Assembly: GCF_041395345.1 (NCBI RefSeq)
Contig: NZ_JAWLAR010000010.1
Coordinates: 118,481-182,480 of the forward strand
DNA length: 64,000 nt
From: Dokdonella sp041395345
GTDB lineage: Bacteria; Pseudomonadota; Gammaproteobacteria; Xanthomonadales; Rhodanobacteraceae
Direction of reading: 5' to 3'
Shown here: one piece after another, positions 8,795 through 17,758 of the stretch
Numbering within the stretch: the first letter of the stretch is position 1
Layout: each line of letters opens with the position of its first letter
Position numbers and translations under genes: made by a program
Notes under the pieces: generated by a model
Seen by the model: only the letters and a program-made list of their open reading frames with translations
The model's database searches: none
Told to the model about the DNA's origin: nothing

Positions 8795-8959
8795 TGAATA
8801 TCCAGTTGGGCTTGCAGTCAGACTGACCGGGAACGCCGTCGGGGTCAAGGCAAGCCCGGCGCCAAACCTCGAATGGCATGCCCCTGCGGGTGACTGGATG
8901 CAAGCCTGATTGCCAGTCTGGGGGCATACTGTGCAAATGGCACAGTCGGTCGCCCCTGC

Positions 8960-10048
8960 ATGAATGACGATTCCCGCGCACGCCCAGCAGATCCAGCTGA
9001 AAGAGCGGAAGTGGTCCTGCCCTGCTCCGATCTCGATGCGGCCATCGCCTTCTTCACCGGGGTCGCCGGATTCCGTCTCGACATGATCATGCCGGCCGAT
9101 GCACCCGCAGTGGCGGTGGTGTCTCGCGAAAGCCTGGTGTTGCGACTCGAGGCAGGCATGGCGATCGACCCGGAACGCGCGTCGCTCAGGATCCGCCTGC
9201 CACTGGATACGGAGGTCGATTCGATCAAGGGGCCGGATGGCGTGGTTCTCGAAAGCGCTGCCGCACCTGATAGTCGCACGGACATTCCGGAATCACCCGA
9301 GTGGATCATTTCACGTGCCGAAGACGGCACGGCATGGATGCAGGGACGTGCCGGCATGGAATACCGTGATCTGATCCCCGGCCGTCGCCAGCAAAGCGTG
9401 ATCGCCTCGCATATCCGCATCAGGCAGGCGGGGCCCGTTGCCGACTACGTGCACTTCCACCATATCGGTTTCCAGATGATCTACTGCCGGCGCGGCTGGG
9501 CACGACTTGTCTACGAGGATCAGGGCCCTCCCTTCATCATGAATGCCGGGGACTGCGTGCTGCAGCCGCCCACGATCCGGCATCAGGTTCTGGAAGCCTC
9601 GGACGGCTTCGAAGTGATTGAGCTGGGCAGTCCTGCGCAGCACGAAACATGGCGCGATCACGCGCTGATCCTGCCCACCACGAAAGCGGATTCAACAAAA
9701 ACGTATGGCGGACAGCGCTTCGTTCACCACGTTGCAGCGAATGCACAATGGCTGCCACTGACCAGAGGTGAAGCCAGCATCCGCTATACCGGCATTTCGG
9801 CCGCCACGATCGGGATGGCCAGCGCAAGAGTGCTGCGCATCGATCACTCGCTGGCGGCGACGAGCGGTCGATTCCTGTTTCTGTTCGTGCTTGACGGATC
9901 CTGCGATTTGCACGTGGCCGGAATCGGCAGCGCGCGCCTGCAAGTGGATGATGCGAGCCTGCTGCCGTCCTTCGTCGACTACGAGCTGGCCGTCACGGGG
10001 TCCTGCGAGTTGCTTGAGGTTTCGTTGCCTGCCAATCCACACCCCTGA
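8960..10048 (+). CDS. VOC (glyoxalase-like) plus cupin domain fusion
   Basis: A 362-residue cytoplasmic protein combining two beta-barrel folds. Residues about 15-110 look like a vicinal-oxygen-chelate half-module (EVVLPCSDLDAAIAFFTGVAGFRLDMI), and residues about 150-350 form a bicupin: ADYVHFHHIGFQMIYCRRGWARLVY has the cupin HxH-type metal ligands, and MNAGDCVLQPPTIRHQVLEA is the second cupin motif with G and H. The C-terminal part FLFVLDGSCDLHVAG resembles another cupin strand. Function unknown; sugar- or acid-modifying dioxygenase/isomerase activities occur in both folds. Divergent from the ATP-grasp operon (about 165 bp between starts), followed by the nested-repeat element. Confidence 0.78.
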   Translation: MNDDSRARPADPAERAEVVLPCSDLDAAIAFFTGVAGFRLDMIMPADAPAVAVVSRESLVLRLEAGMAIDPERASLRIRLPLDTEVDSIKGPDGVVLESAAAPDSRTDIPESPEWIISRAEDGTAWMQGRAGMEYRDLIPGRRQQSVIASHIRIRQAGPVADYVHFHHIGFQMIYCRRGWARLVYEDQGPPFIMNAGDCVLQPPTIRHQVLEASDGFEVIELGSPAQHETWRDHALILPTTKADSTKTYGGQRFVHHVAANAQWLPLTRGEASIRYTGISAATIGMASARVLRIDHSLAATSGRFLFLFVLDGSCDLHVAGIGSARLQVDDASLLPSFVDYELAVTGSCELLEVSLPANPHP

Positions 10049-10067
10049 ACACGGGCACCTGTCGCGG

Positions 10068-10407
10068 CTAGGGCAACGCAGATCAAGTGACGCAACCGTC
10101 ACGACGTCTGTCAGCGTGCAGATCGCGGCGCGCTGACGCAGATGGACCGGCCGTCTCGGCAACTGCTCCTGCGTTGCTCTACCTCCTGCATCCATGCAGC
10201 CGCTTCAAGGCAGCGCAACAAGAAGCTGCGCGCTGACAGACGTCGCCTGACCGATTGACTCTCTGTTGAAACAGGTGGCTTTCAGGAGGCCCGCCAGTCG
10301 CACCGCGAGTCTTGTCAAGGCCACCAGCCTTCACTTCGCCTCGCAGCGCGACTGGCAGACCTCCTGAATGCCATGACGATTGTGCCACTTGATCAGCGTT
10401 GCCCTAG
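10068..10407. mobile_element. 340-bp MITE-like element of three nested inverted repeats
   Basis: This fills the 355 bp between the VOC-cupin gene and glsA. Three inverted-repeat pairs are visible. Outer arms 10068-10089 and 10386-10407 match at 21 of 22 positions, and weaker complementarity, with nearly all differences being transitions, continues inward for about 18 more bases. A second pair, 10102-10121 and 10226-10245, matches at 19 of 20 (core CGACGTCTGTCAGCG exact). A third pair, 10281-10301 and 10348-10368, matches at 19 of 21. The order A-B-B'-C-C'-A' folds as a three-way junction. The right outer arm ends in CTAG and supplies the TAG stop of glsA. It could be a miniature transposable element with terminal inverted repeats, or a structured RNA. 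No transposase is present. Confidence 0.65.
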
Positions 10408-11357
10408 AACACCGACAAGCCGGTCAGAGTCGTGAACAGGTCCAGGGCAGTTGCGCCGGCCAGCGAATTGCCTTTTTCATCCAGCCCCGGCGACCACACT
10501 GCAACAGTGAGCACCTTTGGCACCACGGCGATGATGCCTCCGCCCACGCCACTCTTGGCCGGCAGGCCGACACGAAAGGCGAATTCGCCGGCGGCATCGT
10601 AGGTTCCGCATGTCAGCATCAATGCGTTGATGCGCTTGGCACGCTCTGGATTGATGACGGATTCACCGGAACGCTGGCAACGCCCCTCATTGGCCAGATA
10701 GAGAAAGGCACGCGCAAGATCGGTGCAGCTCATCTGCAAGGCGCACTGATGGAAGTAGAAGTCCAGTACGTCTTCGACCGGGTTGTCGAGATTGCCGAAA
10801 CTGCGAATGAAATTCGCCAGTGCGGCATTGCGGAAGCCGGCTTCGCGTTCGGAGCTGGCTACTTCTTCGTCGATGCAGACCTCTGCGTTGCCCGATCTGT
10901 CCCGGACAAACTCAAGCAGGGTTTCCAGAGGTTTCGGCGTCTGCGAAAGGATCACGTCGGCAATGACATGCGCGCCGGCATTGATGAACGGGTTGCGCGG
11001 AATGCCGTTCTCGCGTTCGAGCTGGACCAGCGAATTGAATGCGTTGCCGGAAGGCTCGCGACCGACACGCTTCCAGAGTTCACCCCCCAGTGCCTCCAGA
11101 GCCAGGGTCAGGCTGAAGGCCTTGGAAATGCTCTGGATGGAGAATCGCTCTTCGGCATCGCCGACGCTGAACAAGCGACCATCCAGCGTGGCGACCGCCA
11201 TGCCGAACCGGTTGGCAGGAACACGGGCAAGGCGCGGAATGTAACTCGCAACCTCGCCCTGTCCTACCAGCGGGGCAACCTCGCCGGCGATCTCTTCAAG
11301 AACACTGGCAATGTCGAGCTTGGCGCTCGTTTCGAGGATGATCTCATCGGACTTCAT
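10404..11357 (-). CDS. glsA: Glutaminase A
   Basis: Hydrolyses L-glutamine to glutamate and ammonia in the cytosol. The 317-residue length is that of the serine-dependent glutaminase family. The nucleophile motif is S76-I-S-K79 within FSIQSISKAF; NPFINAGAH, YFHQCALQMSCTDLARAFLYLANEG, LMLTCGTYDAAGEFAFRVGLPAKSGVGGGI and the C-terminal VAVWSPGLDEKGNSLAG are the conserved blocks, the Y of TYDAAG and K-S-G-V-G-G lining the active site. ATG at 11357. Its stop codon lies inside the right arm of the nested inverted-repeat element, so that element may have replaced the original 3' end; the C-terminus LTGLSVF is nevertheless normal in length. Confidence 0.95.
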   Translation of the reverse strand: MKSDEIILETSAKLDIASVLEEIAGEVAPLVGQGEVASYIPRLARVPANRFGMAVATLDGRLFSVGDAEERFSIQSISKAFSLTLALEALGGELWKRVGREPSGNAFNSLVQLERENGIPRNPFINAGAHVIADVILSQTPKPLETLLEFVRDRSGNAEVCIDEEVASSEREAGFRNAALANFIRSFGNLDNPVEDVLDFYFHQCALQMSCTDLARAFLYLANEGRCQRSGESVINPERAKRINALMLTCGTYDAAGEFAFRVGLPAKSGVGGGIIAVVPKVLTVAVWSPGLDEKGNSLAGATALDLFTTLTGLSVF

Positions 11358-11419
11358 GGGTACATGTTCGCACGCATGCCGGCATTGGCGAAGCGGTTTG
11401 CAACGCGGCCCGCAGTCGC

Positions 11420-12064
11420 CTATTTCGAGGGCTTGACCTCGTGCTTGTGTCCGGCAATGGCCTTGGCCGCGGCCAGGACCACGCCAGCCGGAACACGTAC
11501 CTTGTAGTCGGGGTGCACATAGGAAAACTGCAGGACACCTGCAGCATCGACGATGAACACGGAGGGCACGGGCAAGGCATGGTGGTTCTCGCCCGAGGAT
11601 GCTTCCAGATCGATGCCATAGCCCTTGTACTTCTCGATGGTCGCGTCATCAACGCGGAACCCGATGCCAAAGGCGCGCAATGCATCGGCCTTGCTGTCGG
11701 ACAGCAGGGTGTAGTCGAGCTTGTCCCTGGTCATTGTCCTGGCAAGCTCCTCGGGTCGGTCCGGGCTGATCGCGATGACCTGGTAGCCGAGTTTCTCGGC
11801 CTCGGCGGTGATCAGGCGAAGTTCGCTGAGCTGGGTATTGCAATACGGGCACCAGCCGCCGCGATAGAACACAAGGATGGCCGGCCGTCCATCGACCTGC
11901 TGTTTCAGCGTGACGGGTTTTCCATCCACGCCCTGCAGGGCTACATCCGGCATGGCAGAGCCGAGCAGGATCGGACAGACATCCGTGGCCGAGTTTGCAA
12001 GGGTGCCGGCGGCCATGGTCGCGGAACTGAGAAGCATGAGGGAAGCGAACAGCAATCGAATCAT
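11420..12064 (-). CDS. Exported peroxiredoxin-like (AhpC/TSA, thioredoxin-fold) protein
   Basis: A 214-residue thiol protein starting at ATG 12064 (AGGA 7 bases upstream; the longer frame to 12109 lacks one). Signal peptide MIRLLFASLMLLSSATMAAG predicts export. The core has LKQQVDGRPAILVFYRGGWCPYCNTQLSELR: a CPYC pair at the position of the peroxidatic cysteine, as in the PRX-like2/AhpC-type proteins, then ISPDRPEELARTM and ALPVPSVFIVDAAG with the cis-proline. A role in thiol-dependent peroxide or disulfide reduction in the periplasm is inferred. It lies 62 bp upstream of glsA (same strand) and 93 bp downstream of the esterase. Confidence 0.88.
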   Translation of the reverse strand: MIRLLFASLMLLSSATMAAGTLANSATDVCPILLGSAMPDVALQGVDGKPVTLKQQVDGRPAILVFYRGGWCPYCNTQLSELRLITAEAEKLGYQVIAISPDRPEELARTMTRDKLDYTLLSDSKADALRAFGIGFRVDDATIEKYKGYGIDLEASSGENHHALPVPSVFIVDAAGVLQFSYVHPDYKVRVPAGVVLAAAKAIAGHKHEVKPSK

Positions 12065-12157
12065 CACGGAATCCTCGTTGGTCGAACAATGGATAGAAGA
12101 GCTGGCCACTGCGGATTTACTTTCACGATCGACCTGGGTGATGGTTCCGGCATGCGA

Positions 12158-13015
12158 TCAACGCGGCGTATCGGCGTTGCAAGCCTGCTTTGCGTCAAAG
12201 TCCTCGGAAAAGGCCTGCTCCAGCATTTGTCGTTCCAGACTTCGGTAAATGGTGTCATGGCGAAGTTCGGGATGCGCCGCATGTGTCCAATGCAATCCTG
12301 CAGCCGGATGCGCACACAAGGCACGGACCAGGTTCATGGTCACCATGCGATTGCCATTGTCGTCAGCAGACGCAAGCAGAAGCCGCACATCGATTGCTCC
12401 GACAGCTTCGAGCCTGGCTCCGGCTTCGCGTGTCCATTGCTCGTTGTTCCACCAGAGGCTGGGATCCAGTGCAATGTAGATGTCGAACAGGTCCGGCTGC
12501 AGAAACAGCGTTTCGACGATGAACAGAGCGGCAACCGATTCACCCATGATGGCCGACTTGTCATTGACCGCGTAGCGCTTGCCAATCAGCGGCTTCAATT
12601 CGTCCGCGATGAAGGCACGAAATGCCGCCGAACCGCCCACGACCGGCGCAATCCCACGATCCTGGTCGACTTCGGTAGGGCCGGTCAGGTCACGTCGGCG
12701 CTGGGTGTTTTCGATACCGACCACCAGCATCGGCGGAATGTTGCCTTGACGAACCAGAGCATCCACCGTCTTGGCCACATGCGGAAAGTCCTCGGCAATA
12801 CCGCCATCGGGCATGTAGAGAACAGGATAACCATGGCCTTTCCCGGTCTCATACCCCGGCGGAAGCCAGACATTGACCACACGGGTCTCGCCAAGCTCCC
12901 GCGATTCGATCTGCAGGGTTTCGTGTGCCGGTACCGTTTCGGTGGCTGGCGCCTGGGGCGTGACGAAAATGGCGCAGAGCAGGACGATCGACTGAATTGA
13001 AGCTCGCAGGAACAT
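12158..13015 (-). CDS. Exported esterase of the Fes/IroE (esterase D-like) family
   Basis: Secreted 285-residue alpha/beta hydrolase. Start chosen at ATG 13015, with GAGG 6 bases before it and the signal peptide MFLRASIQSIVLLCAIFVTPQAPATE. The same frame stays open to 14209, but that part is antisense to the SDR gene and is not coding. Family features: ESRELGETRVVNVWLPPGYETGKGHGYPVLYMPDG, MLVVGIENTQRRRDLTGP, then SAIMGESVAALFIVETLFLQPDLFDIYIALDPSLWWNN, in which GES is the serine elbow; the catalytic His is probably in HDTIYR. Such enzymes cleave siderophore or other acyl esters; the substrate here is unknown. Divergent from the SDR gene. Confidence 0.87.
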   Translation of the reverse strand: MFLRASIQSIVLLCAIFVTPQAPATETVPAHETLQIESRELGETRVVNVWLPPGYETGKGHGYPVLYMPDGGIAEDFPHVAKTVDALVRQGNIPPMLVVGIENTQRRRDLTGPTEVDQDRGIAPVVGGSAAFRAFIADELKPLIGKRYAVNDKSAIMGESVAALFIVETLFLQPDLFDIYIALDPSLWWNNEQWTREAGARLEAVGAIDVRLLLASADDNGNRMVTMNLVRALCAHPAAGLHWTHAAHPELRHDTIYRSLERQMLEQAFSEDFDAKQACNADTPR

Positions 13016-13150
13016 TGCCTTCCTCGTTGAATGGATGGAGCAGATTGAAAGCCGTGGCGGTTCAAGAACGGCCATGCCCTTGCAACTGCCGGGCGTGTTC
13101 AATGATAGTGGCTTGATCCGCATCGTCGGTAATGCAACGAGGTTCGGCGC

Positions 13151-14443
13151 TTGAAAATTCTGGTCACCGGGGCCAACGGATTCATTGGCAGCGTGATTGT
13201 CGAATCCCTGTTGCGCAATGGGCATGACGTGCTTGCCTGTTGCAGGAGCCGAAGAAATCTTCCGGCTTCGAATCGGGTTCAGTTCGTGCCGATTGACTTC
13301 TCCATGAAAGCCGGCAGCACCGACTGGCCGGCTCTGCTCGAAGACGTGGATGCGGTTGTCAATTGCGCCGGTATCCTGCGTGAAGCGCGGCGCGGTGATT
13401 TCGAACGCATCCATGTCGAGGTGCCCGCCGCACTGGTCGGGGCCTGCATCGATGCAGGTACGGCCAGGTTCGTGCAGATATCCGCGCTCGGCGACCCCGC
13501 TGATGGCACGTTCATTGCGAGCAAACACCGTTTCGATCGTCAGCTTCTCGAATCCGGACTCGCAGCGACCGTCCTGCGTCCCTCCGTTGTCCTTTCTACG
13601 CGCGGTTCCTATGGAGGCACTTCCCTGCTGCGCGCCCTTGCTGCATCGCCGCTTGTGGTTTTCCTGCCCGGCAACGGCGAGCAGAAGCTGCAGCCGGTAC
13701 TCGCCGAAGACCTCGCGGAGATCGTGCTGCGCTGTCTCACCACAGACGCGGCAAAAGGAAAAGTCCTGCAGGTCGTCGGCGAGGACGTGCTGTCCTTGAA
13801 GCAGACGCTCGGCCTGCTTCGCAAGTGGATGGACTTCTCGCCACCGCACTGGATTCGTGTGCCCCGATTGCTGGTCAGACTCGTAGCCTGGATCGGCGAC
13901 CGGATCAATGTCGGGCCAATCGGACAGACCATGGGCAGCATGCTCGAGCGGGGCAATTTCGGTGTGCAGGGCGCGCATGCCGCCACCACCGAGGCAAGCG
14001 GATACGCAGCACGCTCGTTGCGCTCCGAACTCGAGATCGCGCCCAGCTTCGTCGAGGACCGCTGGCACGCGCGTCTGCATGCGCTGCGTCCGCTGCTCTG
14101 GCTGATTCTCGTGATGATCTGGCTCGGCTCCGGCATTGCGGGCTTGCTCGCCAACAGCAATGACTACGCCGCCACACTCGACGCACTGCGCATTCCCGCC
14201 ACGCTGCAAGGAAGCCTCGTGCTTTTTTCCAGCCTGCTCGATCTCGCCCTGGGATGTCTCCTGCTGCTGCGTTGGCGAACCCGGCTCGTGCTCGGCCTCA
14301 TGCTGGTCTCGGTCCTCGCCTACACGCTGCTGCTGGGCACGATGGCGGGCGCGCTCTGGCTCGACCCACTCGGCGGTCTGATCAAGAACTTCGCCATTGC
14401 CGGATTGCTGATGGTGATGCTTGCCATCGATGATGCGCGCTGA
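13151..14443 (+). CDS. SDR (extended, NAD(P)-binding) domain fused to a DoxX-like membrane domain
   Basis: A 430-residue two-domain protein. Start is TTG 13151, with GAGG 8 bases upstream. Residues 1-290 are an extended/atypical SDR: MKILVTGANGFIGSVIVES carries G7-x-x-G10-x-x-G13, followed by VDAVVNCAGILREA; the active-site tyrosine motif YxxxK is not apparent (SKHRFDRQLL lies at that place), typical of NmrA/complex-I-assembly-like members. Residues about 310-425 hold four hydrophobic helices resembling DoxX. The stop overlaps the start of the DUF2269 gene by one base, so the two are coupled. It may be a membrane-tethered NAD(P)H sensor or reductase; the activity is inference. Confidence 0.85.
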   Translation: MKILVTGANGFIGSVIVESLLRNGHDVLACCRSRRNLPASNRVQFVPIDFSMKAGSTDWPALLEDVDAVVNCAGILREARRGDFERIHVEVPAALVGACIDAGTARFVQISALGDPADGTFIASKHRFDRQLLESGLAATVLRPSVVLSTRGSYGGTSLLRALAASPLVVFLPGNGEQKLQPVLAEDLAEIVLRCLTTDAAKGKVLQVVGEDVLSLKQTLGLLRKWMDFSPPHWIRVPRLLVRLVAWIGDRINVGPIGQTMGSMLERGNFGVQGAHAATTEASGYAARSLRSELEIAPSFVEDRWHARLHALRPLLWLILVMIWLGSGIAGLLANSNDYAATLDALRIPATLQGSLVLFSSLLDLALGCLLLLRWRTRLVLGLMLVSVLAYTLLLGTMAGALWLDPLGGLIKNFAIAGLLMVMLAIDDAR

Positions 14444-14916
14444 TGAATACCTATCTACTGCTCAAGCTCGTGCATGTCCTTTCCTCCACGCTGCTGTTCG
14501 GCACCGGCCTCGGCACGGCTTTCTATCTCTGGCGCGCCGACCGCGGCGGCCAACCGATCGTGATTGCCAGCGTTGCGCGTCAGGTTGTCATCGCCGACTG
14601 GTGTTTCACGACGCCCGCAGTGATCCTGCAGCCGCTGACTGGCCTGGCCCTGCTTCATCAACTCGGGATTCCCTTGCACGCCTCCTGGGTAGTGGCGAGC
14701 CTGATCTTGTATGTCCTGATCGGACTTTGCTGGTTGCCGGTTGTCTGGATCCAGATCCGGATTGCACGGCTGGCCTCGCTGGCAGCCAGCGACCAGACAG
14801 AATTGCCCGCCCGCTACCACCGCCTCATGCACATCTGGTACATGCTGGGATGGCCCGCCTTCCTGGGCGTACTCGTCGTGTTCTGGTTGATGGTGTTCAA
14901 GCCGCAACTCTGGTGA
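14443..14916 (+). CDS. DUF2269 family integral membrane protein
   Basis: A 157-residue membrane protein with four predicted helices. Its start MNTYLLLKLVHVLSSTLLFGTGLGTAFYLWRADR is the hallmark of DUF2269 (a histidine in the first helix), with PAVILQPLTGLALL and a final helix around HIWYMLGWPAFLGVLVVFWLMVFKP. The ATG shares a base with the SDR-DoxX stop, indicating translational coupling; DUF2269 genes commonly follow such SDR-DoxX genes, suggesting a two-protein membrane complex. Conserved histidines could ligate haem, but this is speculation. About 200 bp without a recognisable gene follow before the ClC gene. Confidence 0.88.
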   Translation: MNTYLLLKLVHVLSSTLLFGTGLGTAFYLWRADRGGQPIVIASVARQVVIADWCFTTPAVILQPLTGLALLHQLGIPLHASWVVASLILYVLIGLCWLPVVWIQIRIARLASLAASDQTELPARYHRLMHIWYMLGWPAFLGVLVVFWLMVFKPQLW

Positions 14917-15114
14917 GTCGATGGCCGCGCGCAGTGCGATTCAGCGCTCGCCCGGCAGGAATTGTCGAGTCCGGCCAGTCTGCAAATGGCATGCGTCGGA
15001 CATGAATTCACTGGCGAAATTGCACCGCTGCGATCTTTGGTCGCGAAGTGACCGGCAAGCCTGCCGAGGCGTCCATGTATCATGAGCCCGGGATGAGCGA
15101 TCTGATGAAATCCG

Positions 15115-16530
15115 ATGAACGAGCCTGACAAGGGGGATTCGGCCTCGACATCATGGCGCTCGATGGCGGAGTCGGCGTTTTCACCAGCCCAATGGCAACG
15201 CCGTGTGCTGTTCTGGTCGGGGGCCATCCTGGTCGGCCTCGCTGCGGTCGGATTTGCCAAGGCTGCCGATCATGCCTATGCCCTGTTCCAGTCCATCGTC
15301 AGGCACAACGGCTACTGGCCGTTTCTGCTCACGCCGCTGACTTTCGCCTTGCTGGCCTGGTTGACTCAGGGCGCCCTCAGGCCCACGCGCGGTTCAGGCA
15401 TCCCGCAAGCCATTGCGGCCCTGAAACTGGAAGACACATCGTTTCGCGACACCCTGCTCTCCTTGCGCATGGCCATCGGCAAGATGGGGCTGACGCTTGC
15501 AGCACTGGCCGGCGGAGCTTCGATCGGACGCGAAGGCCCGACCGTGCACGTAGGCGCAGGCCTGCTCTACTCGCTTGGACGGCGCTTCGGCGCACATGAC
15601 GCGGCAGCAAGTTCACGATTCATCCTGGCTGGTTCGGCCGCGGGCCTGGCTGCGGCTTTCAATACGCCGCTGGCAGGTGTCGTCTTCGCGATCGAGGAAA
15701 TGACCGGTGCATTCGAACACCGCATGAGTGGCATTCTGTTGACTGCAGTGATCATCGCAGGCGTGGTCTCGCTCGGCATTCTCGGCAACTACGCCTATTT
15801 CGGCCGATTCGACATCGGCCTCCCGCTCGGCAAGGCATGGCTGGCCGTGCTTGCGACGGGAACTGTCTGCGGACTGGCGGGCGGACTGTTCGCGCGACTG
15901 ATCATTCCCTCCGAAGGCGGACTGCGCGGCCTGGTCGGAAGGATTCGCAAGCGTCAGCCGGTGGTGTTTGCAGCCGTCTGCGGACTCGTCCTGGTTGCGC
16001 TCAGCCAGCTCACCAACGAAGGCCTGTACGGAACCGGATACGATCAGGCCAAGGCTATTCTCGAAGGGCACACCAGCACGGTCGAGGCATTCGGCCTGCT
16101 CAAGTTCTGCGCCAACATTGCGTCCTACTGGGCCGGAATTCCCGGCGGCATCTTCTCGCCGGCGCTCGCCGTTGGTGCAGGACTCGGTGCCAACCTCAGT
16201 GCCTTCCTGCCTGACGCCGGACTTTCCGCGGTCGTGCTGCTCGGAATGGCAGCCTACCTGGCCGGCGTCACCCAGGCGCCCTTGACTGCGGCGGTCATCT
16301 CGATGGAACTGACTGCGAATCAGCAGATGATCCTGCCGATCATGGCCGCCTGTCTGTTGGCCCGCGCCACATCGTCTCTGGTCTGTCGCAAGCCAGTCTA
16401 TCGCGCACTGGCTGACACGCTGATTGAAAACCATGTTCGGATAGATGCCGAAGCAAGGGCAAAGGAAGTCGCGATCCTGCCTGTCGTCGATGCAACCAGA
16501 CCGGACAAGAAGTCCGGCATTGCAGAATAG
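15115..16530 (+). CDS. ClC family chloride channel/transporter
   Basis: Inner-membrane chloride transport protein of 471 residues. The three selectivity-filter signatures are present: GSGIPQAI, GREGPTVHVGAG (with the gating glutamate) and GGIFSPALAVGAGLGA. The internal proton glutamate of exchangers corresponds to the FAIEEM segment after NTPLAGVV, so Cl-/H+ exchange is more likely than a passive channel, as an inference. Ten or more hydrophobic helices are spread through the sequence. No CBS domains follow, as in short bacterial ClcA types. ATG at 15115. The gene converges on the GAF-GGDEF gene with only 9 bp between the stops. Confidence 0.93.
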   Translation: MNEPDKGDSASTSWRSMAESAFSPAQWQRRVLFWSGAILVGLAAVGFAKAADHAYALFQSIVRHNGYWPFLLTPLTFALLAWLTQGALRPTRGSGIPQAIAALKLEDTSFRDTLLSLRMAIGKMGLTLAALAGGASIGREGPTVHVGAGLLYSLGRRFGAHDAAASSRFILAGSAAGLAAAFNTPLAGVVFAIEEMTGAFEHRMSGILLTAVIIAGVVSLGILGNYAYFGRFDIGLPLGKAWLAVLATGTVCGLAGGLFARLIIPSEGGLRGLVGRIRKRQPVVFAAVCGLVLVALSQLTNEGLYGTGYDQAKAILEGHTSTVEAFGLLKFCANIASYWAGIPGGIFSPALAVGAGLGANLSAFLPDAGLSAVVLLGMAAYLAGVTQAPLTAAVISMELTANQQMILPIMAACLLARATSSLVCRKPVYRALADTLIENHVRIDAEARAKEVAILPVVDATRPDKKSGIAE

Positions 16531-16539
16531 ACCCGACTG

Positions 16540-17664
16540 CTACCGGGATACCCCCTGCATTGGAACCGAGCGCGCGACGACACGATTCCGCCCGCGGCTT
16601 TTTGCCTGATACAGGGCACGATCGGCCGTCTCGATCAGGACTTCGCAGCGCTGCGACGCGCGCGGCTTGATCGCGCTGATGCCTACACTCACGGTAACGT
16701 GATCAGAAACGGTTGAGGTCGGATGCGGCAATTCCATCTCGTCGATGTATTGGCGCAGACCTTCACCGACCCGGCGTGCCGTGCGCAGGTCGCAACCGGG
16801 CAGGAGTACGGCAAACTCCTCGCCGCCGAAGCGCGCCACGAGCGATTCTTTCGTTCCGATGGCCTCGGTGCATATGTCAGCGAGATCACGCAGGCATTCG
16901 TCACCATGCAGGTGTCCGCGTGCATCGTTCAGCAGCTTGAAGCAGTCGACGTCGACCAGCAGCAGGGCAAGGGGGCGCTTTGCGCGGAGATGGGTCGACC
17001 ATTCTGCCGCCAGACGCTCGTCGAAACAGCGCCGGTTGGCAATGCCGGTCAAGCCATCACTCATCGACAATTGCTGCAGTTTCCGGTTGGCCACTTCCAG
17101 TTCGCGAACCACGCAGGCCAGATGAACGGCGCCAGCGATTTGCACGGCTATCGCATCGAAGGCGGCGCGCACTTCACGAGTGAAGAAGCGCGCCTCGGTG
17201 CTTTCGAGATTGAGCACACCATGAAGGCAACCGCGGTGAATGATGGGAACCAGATATTCGGAGCTGACCCGGCTGTTGCCTGGCACGTAGTCGGGGTCGC
17301 TGCGGACATCCGCAATGAGTTGCGCCTCGCCGCTGCGCACGCATCGTCCCGCTGCTCCGAGTTCGACCGGCCACGGCAGTTCGGCCGGCAATTCGAGATC
17401 AAGCTCTCCGGACCAGACCTCCTGAACAAAATGCGTTTGACTCTCATTGAGCAGGATGATGCTGGCGATCGTCACCGGCAGTCGCGCAACCAGGCAGTCC
17501 ACAATCCTCTTGAGCACGGCTTCAAGCGAATCGCCCTGCAGCGCTTCACTGGAAACCTGGGCGAGAATCTCGGTGAGCATGGCGCGCCGCTCGGCAACGG
17601 ACTGCCTGTGCCAGCCGGCCGTGGACATTCGCGAACGATCGAACCGGACTACCGAATGCGGCAC
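16540..17664 (-). CDS. GAF domain diguanylate cyclase
   Basis: Predicted cytosolic c-di-GMP synthase of 374 residues. Start is GTG 17664, supported by GGAGG six bases upstream; the internal ATG at 17628 has none. Residues about 40-185 form a GAF sensor (SIILLNESQTHFVQEV, RCVRSGEAQLIADVRSDPDY, SEYLVPIIHRGCLHGVLNLES). Residues 200-365 are GGDEF: DGLTGIANRRCFDERL, VDVDCFKLLND and the signature GGEEF at 280-284, so catalysis is expected to be intact. The usual RxxD inhibitory site five residues before GGEEF is replaced by KESL, so product inhibition is probably absent. Convergent with the ClC gene. The GAF ligand is unknown. Confidence 0.92.
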   Translation of the reverse strand: MPHSVVRFDRSRMSTAGWHRQSVAERRAMLTEILAQVSSEALQGDSLEAVLKRIVDCLVARLPVTIASIILLNESQTHFVQEVWSGELDLELPAELPWPVELGAAGRCVRSGEAQLIADVRSDPDYVPGNSRVSSEYLVPIIHRGCLHGVLNLESTEARFFTREVRAAFDAIAVQIAGAVHLACVVRELEVANRKLQQLSMSDGLTGIANRRCFDERLAAEWSTHLRAKRPLALLLVDVDCFKLLNDARGHLHGDECLRDLADICTEAIGTKESLVARFGGEEFAVLLPGCDLRTARRVGEGLRQYIDEMELPHPTSTVSDHVTVSVGISAIKPRASQRCEVLIETADRALYQAKSRGRNRVVARSVPMQGVSR

Positions 17665-17758
17665 CGCTTCCCTCCACAGTCATGCCCGCTGGCAAACCGA
17701 TGCCAACGAGGGGAAAGCGGACGCAACAAGGCTGAATGCGAAAGCAGAAACCGCTAGT

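Noticed and set aside
7757..8797. 346-codon plus-strand frame opposite the ATP-grasp gene
   Set aside because: Mirror of the ATP-grasp codon pattern; no recognisable motif.
10068..10407. CRISPR array or tRNA cluster suggested by the repeated and paired segments
   Set aside because: There are pairs of inverted, not regularly spaced direct repeats, and no tRNA consensus.
11441..13000. 519-codon plus-strand frame opposite the peroxiredoxin-like and esterase genes
   Set aside because: It spans two well-identified minus-strand genes in the antisense frame; long antisense frames are common at this GC content.
13016..14209. Open frame extending the esterase gene by about 400 codons on the minus strand
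   Set aside because: It is antisense to the SDR-DoxX gene, contains no family similarity, and the esterase signal peptide and ribosome site lie at 13015.
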